A DNA stretch of 64,000 nucleotides, from the NCBI RefSeq assembly GCF_019237635.1, contig NZ_JAFAGS010000081.1:56889-120888 (forward strand), in the 5' to 3' direction. The DNA comes from Pluralibacter sp. (lineage in GTDB: Bacteria > Pseudomonadota > Gammaproteobacteria > Enterobacterales > Enterobacteriaceae). The notes below the pieces were generated by a model, which was not told the origin of the DNA, searched no databases, and was given only the letters and a program-made list of their open reading frames with translations. This document shows, piece by piece, positions 58,357-64,000 of the stretch; the stretch's first letter is position 1; the number at the start of each line of letters is the position of its first letter. Both the position numbers and the translations under genes were made by a program.

Positions 58357-61032
58357 CTACAGCAAGCTCTTGACGTAGTCGTCAATGTCGCTGATATATT
58401 TTTCTATTCCTGGCGCATCTTGCTCGCGTATCAGATGCTCCAGCGTTTCACATAACTGCTTGCCGGGTATCAGATTGAGCATGGCAAACACCCCTTTCAG
58501 GCGGTGGGCCGTCTGGGCCAGCGCGGCAAAATCACTTGTCGCTGATTCAGTATACAGCCTCTTAACATCATCCGGTACCGTGTCGGCAAACAGGGCGTAA
58601 TAGCCACTGGCATGAAGCTCGGCGTTTTCGTTAACGCCAGCCGGCGACCCCTGTAATTCTCCCTGAGCGAGTTGCTCTTCGATAAGTTGTAGTACCGCTT
58701 CCTGCATTGCATTACTGATATTAAAGTTAACCCGCAGCTGGCCTGGACCGATTTTGCGAATCCCAGCCTCATCATCGCTTAAAAGCAAGCCCGAGGCAGT
58801 AAGATTAGACGGATTATCTGTCAAAAAGAGATCGTATTCTTGACTTGTCAGCCTTTCATCGGGCGTGATGCAGCTTGCGCCCCAGTTTTCGAGCTGCCTG
58901 ACGACAATACTGCGAATCTCGTTAGAGGTAATGTCAATCATGGCGACCACCTCATCCAGCAGTTTCTCGTCTTCCTCATGCTCCTGCGCGCGCGCGGCCA
59001 TTTTGACGTGCAGGGAGTAGCGCGTACCCAGCGGCTCACGCGCTTTAATGTTGAGATGTCCTCCGAGCTTGCGCGCCAACTGGTCGCAGAGCCAGAAGGT
59101 GAGGGCGTTGGCTTTACCAAAACGGTCGCCCTGCGTTTCATTGAGGAACGGGAAGTGCAGGTTGTCGATTTCGCTATTGGATATCCCGTTGCCGGTATCC
59201 AGAATACGAAAGGTTAAGCGATCGTCCGCGGACTCATCGGTGCTGACTTCGAGCGTAATTTTGCCGATTGGCGTGGTGGTGACCGCATACTGAATCAACA
59301 GCAACAGGATTCGCTTTAACGCCTCGCGGTCGCCGTGGCGCTGCTCATTCGCAGCCAGATGGTTATTGATAAGCAGCTGCAGGCCTTTACGCTTAATGGC
59401 GGGCAGCACCTCCGGTACGACTTCATCAATCAGCTCCTGAATGGAAAACAGTGCGGGGTTGCCTTTCCAGCCGTCGTTTTCCAGCAGATTCGCCAGCTGG
59501 ATCTCATCCACCAGTTGCGCCAGCACGTCAGCGTGGTGCGCCAATTGCCGGCTTTCTTTGTCCTCAAGTGCCGCGGCTTCACTCGCCAGTGCTTTTACCG
59601 GCTGTTTTAGCGCCTCGCCGATATTCTGCATAAAGGAGATGCGACCCTGCTGGTTTTTCTCATACAGACGCTGCGCCTGCTTGAGCTTTTTGTTCACCAG
59701 CACTTCTTTATCCTGATCGCGAATAATAAAAATCTGCATTCGCGGGGAGAACTGGCTACGGAACTGGCGAATCTCATACTGCTCGTTATTGATGGTCGCC
59801 TGGATAACGCCCTGATGCTGATCGGCCATGCTGGTGATGTTTTGCAGATTCAGGTGCGGCAGCAGGTGATCGGCAATTTTATTGCTGATCACCGTGCGGT
59901 TGGATTCCTGGTCGTGCACCAGCAGGCCAAGCGGCAGCAGGGAGACTATCTCCTCATTAATTGCCTTCAGCGCCCGCAACTCGCCATTGGCGGCGGACGG
60001 CGCGCCGGGCTCGCTGCTCGGGCGCCCGGCGTGGTGGCGGAAGGTGGTGTAGCCGAAGAGCGCCAGTGCCAGCAGACCGATGTTCAGCAACAGCGGCAGC
60101 AGAATATTTTGCAGCGTGTCGAGCAGCAGGGTGCCGAAGGGGACCTGCCAGACCAGTCGCATCCCGGTCGAGTTGACCGACGACGAAATTTCGATGCGGG
60201 AACTGTTGAAGTTGACGTTCACGCTGTCGGTAAGTTCTTTATCCTGATTCGGACGGATGTTCTGGGTCGGGTCAGGTTCCAGACGGAAGCTGTCCAGCGC
60301 CATGCCGGGCGGGATCAGGTCGTTGATCGGCAGATCGAAGGCGACGACGGTCGCCAGATGCCCTGGCTGGTTAAAGGTGGTGCGCAGGGTGAAGTAATGA
60401 CCGTTTTGCCACGCCAGGCGACGCAGCGACGAGAACGTTTCACGTTCATCGAGCGTATTGGCCTGCTGGAGCATTTCCGCACGGCGGGAATCGACGATGC
60501 TGCCGATAGTAGACTCTTTAAAGCCCGCAGAGAGGTCTTTTAGCGGCAGCGTTGAGATAAGAATCAGGCTGTTGTCCTGGCCGTTGAGGTAGTACATCGA
60601 CCAGGGTACCGTCTCAGCGCCCCACAGCGTATCCAGATAGGTGGACATCTTCTGCGTCATATCCAGCGTTGAGCTGTCGTGCGAACCGAAAATCAGCGCT
60701 TCGGTTTTGCGTCGTGGTTTTTCCAGATAATAGACATCCTGCTTGAGACGGGTTTCCTGTAGACCGTCGCTACCCGACGAGCTGGAGGCGGATGCCGCAA
60801 TGTTGTCGTAGATCTGCCACGTTGCGTACCGCCAGGTGTCGACGCGTTTATGAATCGCGTGGGTCATATCGACGACCTGGTAACTCTTATCCTTTAGCCA
60901 GGCGTTCACCGCGCTTTGGATCATCACGCCCATAGTGACCAACAGGACGACAATCAGTAGCAGAAAGAAACGGGTAATGCTTCCGGGTATCAGTGAAAAC
61001 TTGTTTGGGATCATCGTGTCAGAATGACTCAT
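58357..61032 (-). CDS. rcsD: Phosphotransfer intermediate RcsD
   Basis: The inner-membrane phosphotransfer protein between RcsC and RcsB. The protein is 891 residues (890 in E. coli). Helix 1 lies at about 20-40 and helix 2 near 310-330 flanking the periplasmic part. A kinase-like domain without a phospho-acceptor histidine follows. The C-terminal HPt domain carries H843 in TAHRLKGVFAMLN (H842 in E. coli). The start aligns with E. coli, although the first eleven residues differ and the ribosome-binding site is weak; an ATG six codons later is an alternative. In E. coli a second rcsB promoter lies inside rcsD. Confidence 0.95.
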   Translation of the reverse strand: MSHSDTMIPNKFSLIPGSITRFFLLLIVVLLVTMGVMIQSAVNAWLKDKSYQVVDMTHAIHKRVDTWRYATWQIYDNIAASASSSSGSDGLQETRLKQDVYYLEKPRRKTEALIFGSHDSSTLDMTQKMSTYLDTLWGAETVPWSMYYLNGQDNSLILISTLPLKDLSAGFKESTIGSIVDSRRAEMLQQANTLDERETFSSLRRLAWQNGHYFTLRTTFNQPGHLATVVAFDLPINDLIPPGMALDSFRLEPDPTQNIRPNQDKELTDSVNVNFNSSRIEISSSVNSTGMRLVWQVPFGTLLLDTLQNILLPLLLNIGLLALALFGYTTFRHHAGRPSSEPGAPSAANGELRALKAINEEIVSLLPLGLLVHDQESNRTVISNKIADHLLPHLNLQNITSMADQHQGVIQATINNEQYEIRQFRSQFSPRMQIFIIRDQDKEVLVNKKLKQAQRLYEKNQQGRISFMQNIGEALKQPVKALASEAAALEDKESRQLAHHADVLAQLVDEIQLANLLENDGWKGNPALFSIQELIDEVVPEVLPAIKRKGLQLLINNHLAANEQRHGDREALKRILLLLIQYAVTTTPIGKITLEVSTDESADDRLTFRILDTGNGISNSEIDNLHFPFLNETQGDRFGKANALTFWLCDQLARKLGGHLNIKAREPLGTRYSLHVKMAARAQEHEEDEKLLDEVVAMIDITSNEIRSIVVRQLENWGASCITPDERLTSQEYDLFLTDNPSNLTASGLLLSDDEAGIRKIGPGQLRVNFNISNAMQEAVLQLIEEQLAQGELQGSPAGVNENAELHASGYYALFADTVPDDVKRLYTESATSDFAALAQTAHRLKGVFAMLNLIPGKQLCETLEHLIREQDAPGIEKYISDIDDYVKSLL

Positions 61033-61425
61033 TAGTATGTATGTAATTCATGATGGCTATCCCCAGAAGAACAACACGACATCATGCCCACAGTCCTTTC
61101 GTTGATGCCTGCCACAGGCGCCATGATGCTATCAGTCCAGGCAGAGCCCAGCAGGCAGTATAAAGGGTAACGTGGCAATTACCATACTCTCAGCCGCATT
61201 GCCATGGCGCTGATAATGTCGGGAACGATGAAATGGTTAATATGTACATTGTTACATTATCTGTACAAATATTTACGTTCAAAATTCGAGATATAGCACG
61301 AATAAACAAGATATTATTTATCGCGTAGCTTTTAACTGAAATTTTGCAAGTTAACTGGATTCGTGAATAGTTGTTGTGATTGATCGGCGATAGCGCATAA
61401 TTGCGAGGGTTACGTAAAGAAAGGT
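61033..61425. promoter_or_regulatory. Upstream region of rcsD, up to the micF terminator
   Basis: 393 bases with no credible ORF. The part from 61230 to 61400 is AT-rich and should hold the rcsD promoter. TTGTTACATTATCTGTACAA (61249-61268) is a visible inverted-repeat-like word. No firm promoter can be assigned by eye. Confidence 0.4.
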
Positions 61426-61519
61426 AAAAAAAAACCGGATGCGAGGCATCCGGTTGAAATACAGGTAAACAGACATTCAGAACTGAATGACGGTAATAAA
61501 TAAAGTTAATGATGATAGC
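61426..61519 (-). ncRNA. micF: MicF small regulatory RNA
   Basis: An antisense RNA that pairs with the ompF mRNA leader and blocks its translation. Read on the minus strand it begins GCTATCATCATTAACTTTAT, the same as recalled E. coli micF including the ompF-pairing 5' part. It ends with the hairpin CCGGATGCC-TC-GCATCCGG and nine T (61426-61434). The length is about 94 bases (93 in E. coli). It is divergent from ompC, the usual arrangement, and so shares OmpR control. Differences from recalled E. coli are confined to the middle and the terminator stem. Confidence 0.93.
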
Positions 61520-61673
61520 GTTGGCTATTCTAGTTGCCGGGGACGGTTTTGTTTTGACTTTCAGTGCTATATGTTAATTTTTTCGTAACTCAATGTTTTT
61601 AATGCAATATATTATTTTTTTGATTATTGGTGCTATATTTTTTAGCTTTTCGTGGCATAAAAAAAGTTCCTCT

Positions 61674-61740
61674 ATATTAACATTTTGAAACATCTTGTGG
61701 GTAGTTTGAAACACCTTAAAAGTTCTGGTATCATTTTCTT
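61674..61740 (+). promoter_or_regulatory. OmpR-binding sites of the ompC promoter
   Basis: Three tandem half-site pairs resemble the E. coli ompC C1-C2-C3 array: ACATTTTGAAACATC, GTAGTTTGAAACACC and the less exact GGTATCATTTTC. They lie about 115-180 bases before the ompC ATG. The rest of the 61520-61853 gap is an AT-rich micF/ompC promoter and leader; the segment CAGAGGGTTAATAACATG at the start codon resembles the ompC leader targeted by sRNAs such as MicC. Confidence 0.75.
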
Positions 61741-61853
61741 ATTGGATATTTCTGTAATTTGCCGCACAATGAAGTTGCCGACTGATTAGATTCTTAGTCA
61801 GTATGCAGTGGCGATAAAAAGGCATATAACACATATAACAGAGGGTTAATAAC

Positions 61854-63026
61854 ATGAAAGTTAAAGTACTGTCCCTCCTGGTACCGGCTCTGCTGGTAGC
61901 AGGCGCAGCGAACGCGGCTGAAATTTATAACAAAGACGGCAACAAATTAGATCTGTACGGTAAAGTAGACGGCCTGCACTATTTCTCCAGCGACTCCGGT
62001 GCTGACGGCGACCAGTCCTACCTGCGTTTCGGCTTCAAAGGCGAAACCCAGATCAACGATCAACTGACCGGTTACGGCCAGTGGGAATACAACGTTCAGG
62101 CAAACAACGCTGAAAGCGCATCTGACAGCCAAGCCTGGACTCGTCTGGCGTTTGCGGGTCTGAAATTTGGTCAATACGGTTCCTTCGACTACGGTCGTAA
62201 CTACGGCGTTCTGTACGACATCGAAGGCTGGACCGATATGCTGCCGGAATTCGGCGGTGACTCCTACACCAAAGCTGACAACTACATGACCGGTCGTGCA
62301 AACGGCGTTGCAACCTACCGTAACAACGACTTCTTCGGTCTGGTTGACGGCCTGAACTTCGCTCTGCAGTACCAGGGTAAAAACGAGAACCCGGGCTCTG
62401 GCGAAGGCACCAACAACGGTGATCGCAAAATCCGTAACTCCAACGGCGACGGTTTCGGTATTTCTTCTACCTATGACATCGGCGCAGGTTTCAGCTTAGG
62501 TGCGGCCTACACCACGTCTAACCGTACCAACGACCAGAAAAATGCGTTTGGTGGCTTTACTAACAATGGCGTGGGTATCGTTAACCAGCAGTATGCAGGC
62601 GGCGACAAAGCTGATGCATGGACTGTGGGTGGTAAATACGACGCCAACAACGTCTACCTGGCGACCATGTACTCTGAAACCCGTAACATGACCCCGTACG
62701 GTAACGTTAATAGCCTCAACGGTGGTGGTATTGCGAACAAAACTCAGAACTTCGAAGTTACCGCTCAGTACCAGTTCGACTTCGGTCTGCGTCCGGCGAT
62801 CTCCTACCTGCAGTCTAAAGGTAAGGACCTGAACCTGGTTGGCGGCGGTTCCGACAAAGATCTGGTTAAATACATGGATATCGGCGCTACCTATTACTTC
62901 AACAAAAACATGTCCACCTACGTTGACTACAAAATCAACCTGCTGGACGGCAACGATAGCTTCTACAAAAACAACGGTATCGGTACCGACAACATCGTCG
63001 CGACCGGTCTGGTTTACCAGTTCTAA
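61854..63026 (+). CDS. ompC: Outer-membrane porin OmpC
   Basis: A general trimeric diffusion porin. The protein is 390 residues with a 21-residue signal peptide ([20 protein letters not shown]). The mature part begins [24 protein letters not shown], of which the first strand is the standard porin start. The constriction-loop (L3) region is visible as [20 protein letters not shown]. The C-terminus ends GLVYQF, the BAM recognition signal. Longer surface loops (around residues 180-195 and 240-255) are the variable parts and differ from E. coli. MicF and OmpR sites lie upstream and a strong terminator downstream. Confidence 0.96.
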   Translation: MKVKVLSLLVPALLVAGAANAAEIYNKDGNKLDLYGKVDGLHYFSSDSGADGDQSYLRFGFKGETQINDQLTGYGQWEYNVQANNAESASDSQAWTRLAFAGLKFGQYGSFDYGRNYGVLYDIEGWTDMLPEFGGDSYTKADNYMTGRANGVATYRNNDFFGLVDGLNFALQYQGKNENPGSGEGTNNGDRKIRNSNGDGFGISSTYDIGAGFSLGAAYTTSNRTNDQKNAFGGFTNNGVGIVNQQYAGGDKADAWTVGGKYDANNVYLATMYSETRNMTPYGNVNSLNGGGIANKTQNFEVTAQYQFDFGLRPAISYLQSKGKDLNLVGGGSDKDLVKYMDIGATYYFNKNMSTYVDYKINLLDGNDSFYKNNGIGTDNIVATGLVYQF

Positions 63027-63042
63027 TCGTTTGTTAATATTG

Positions 63043-63070
63043 AAAAAGGGTCCTGCGGGACCCTTTTTTT
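63043..63070 (+). terminator. Rho-independent terminator of ompC
   Basis: AAAAAGGGTCC and GGACCCTTTTT pair around TGCG, with two further T (63069-63070), 17 bases after the ompC stop. Confidence 0.94.
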
Positions 63071-63128
63071 ATGCACTATTTTCACGTTTTTGATGTACCC
63101 TTGCGCCTGGTCAAGAGGATAATAACGT

Positions 63129-64000
63129 ATGGACATTACTTTTTTCCGCGCCGCGCTACTGGCGACGGTGGTACTGATTGCTGGTTGTGATAACAGCAGC
63201 GCGCCTTCTGCGAGCACCTCTCCGGCGACGGTACTCGAAGGTAAAACAATGGGCACCTTCTGGCGCGTCAGCGTTATCAATCTTGATAACGGGAAAAGCG
63301 ACGCGCTGCGTAAAAAGGTGCAGGCTCAGTTGGATGCGGACGACATGCTGCTGTCGACCTGGAAAAATGACTCCGCGCTGATGCAGTTTAACCATTCCAC
63401 CAGCCTGTCGCCGTGGCCGGTGAGCGAAGCGATGGCGGATATCGTCACGGAATCTCTGCGCATTGGCGCGAAAACCCAGGGCGCGATGGATATTACCGTC
63501 GGCCCGCTGGTCAACCTGTGGGGCTTTGGCCCGGATAAACAGCCGGTGAAGACGCCGGATCAGGCGCAGATCGATGCCGCGCGGGCGCGTACCGGGCTGC
63601 AGCACCTGACGGTGATTAATCAATCCGGCAGCCAGTATCTGCAAAAAGACATTGCCGATTTGTATGTCGATCTTTCGACTGTCGGAGAAGGATATGCCGC
63701 CGATCATCTGGCGCGACTGATGGAACAGGAGGGGATCTCCCGCTACCTGGTCTCGGTTGGCGGGGCGTTGGTGAGCCGGGGAATGAACGCGGATGGAAAA
63801 CCGTGGCGGGTGGCGATTCAGAAGCCGACCGATCGCGAAAACGCGGTGCAGGCGATCGTTGATATTAACGGTCACGGCATCAGCACCTCCGGCAGCTATC
63901 GCAACTATTATGAGCTGGACGGTAAGCGTATTTCTCACGTTATCGATCCGCAAACCGGCCGCCCGATTGAGCATAAACTGGTCTCGGTGACGGTGATCGC
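63129..64000 (+). CDS. apbE: FAD:protein FMN transferase ApbE, 3' end cut by window
   Basis: A periplasmic, membrane-anchored lipoprotein that attaches FMN covalently to threonine residues of target proteins such as the RnfG and NqrC type. The first 290 of about 350 residues are present and open to the window end. The signal peptide ends in the lipobox IAGC with C20; the next residue is D21, the usual inner-membrane retention signal. Family motifs EGKTMGTFW, GAMDITVGPLVNLWGFG, DLSTVGEGYAAD, SVGGAL and HGISTSGSYRNYYE are all visible. ATG 63129 follows AAGAGGATAAT. In Salmonella apbE also follows ompC. Confidence 0.95.
   Translation, partial: MDITFFRAALLATVVLIAGCDNSSAPSASTSPATVLEGKTMGTFWRVSVINLDNGKSDALRKKVQAQLDADDMLLSTWKNDSALMQFNHSTSLSPWPVSEAMADIVTESLRIGAKTQGAMDITVGPLVNLWGFGPDKQPVKTPDQAQIDAARARTGLQHLTVINQSGSQYLQKDIADLYVDLSTVGEGYAADHLARLMEQEGISRYLVSVGGALVSRGMNADGKPWRVAIQKPTDRENAVQAIVDINGHGISTSGSYRNYYELDGKRISHVIDPQTGRPIEHKLVSVTVI

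Noticed and set aside
63156..63974. 272-codon frame antisense to apbE
   Set aside because: The + strand frame is clearly ApbE with lipobox and family motifs; the antisense frame has none.
1..64000. CRISPR arrays, tRNA or rRNA genes, insertion sequences, prophage and toxin-antitoxin or defence genes
   Set aside because: No regularly spaced repeats, cloverleaf sequences, transposase or integrase motifs, or defence-type domains were seen while reading the window.

Overview
The window is a 64 kb stretch of chromosome from a member of the Enterobacteriaceae. Nearly every gene has a close counterpart, in the same order, in the nuo-to-ompC part of the Escherichia/Salmonella chromosome. The genus is not settled by sequence alone. 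cheV between nuoN and rbn, a LysR/MFS pair between glpQ and yfaE, and gyrA directly next to rcsC are, from memory, more like Salmonella, Citrobacter or Enterobacter than E. coli K-12. The tct operon beside menE is a further distinctive trait. No tRNA, rRNA, CRISPR array, insertion sequence or prophage was seen.

Layout. 1-5165: end of the permease gene yfbS, yfbR (5'-nucleotidase), alaA (alanine aminotransferase), a 940-base AT-rich gap, and lrhA (LysR regulator of flagella). 5251-20788: nuo regulatory region and the complete 13-gene nuoA-N operon for proton-pumping NADH:ubiquinone oxidoreductase (complex I), with fused nuoCD, ending in a strong terminator. 20804-23655: cheV, rbn, elaA, elaB. 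23741-30753: the menaquinone operon menF-D-H-B-C-E. 30750-35923: tctABC (tripartite tricarboxylate transporter) and divergent tctDE (its two-component regulator), where E. coli and Salmonella usually carry pmrD-arn-ais-nudI. 36147-37978: yfaZ and yfaY. 37964-44747: glpABC and divergent glpTQ (anaerobic glycerol-3-phosphate use). 44760-46997: an uncharacterised LysR/MFS pair. 47001-50773: nrdA-nrdB-yfaE, the class Ia ribonucleotide reductase and its ferredoxin. 51119-54628: ubiG and gyrA. 54789-61032: the Rcs envelope-stress phosphorelay rcsC, rcsB, rcsD. 61426-64000: micF sRNA, porin ompC, and the 5' part of apbE.

Together the genes form an energy and quinone set. Complex I and GlpABC feed electrons to quinones, MenFDHBCE makes menaquinone, and UbiG makes ubiquinone. 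TctABC-DE and GlpT/GlpQ bring in citrate-type acids and glycerol phosphate. Rcs, MicF/OmpR and LrhA tune envelope and motility.

No clearly undescribed multi-gene system was found. The most open points are the tct insertion at the men/yfaZ junction, the LysR/MFS pair, a possible leader ORF before lrhA, and several regulatory architectures described in the findings. Gene identities rest on recalled family sequences and visible motifs, not on database searches.
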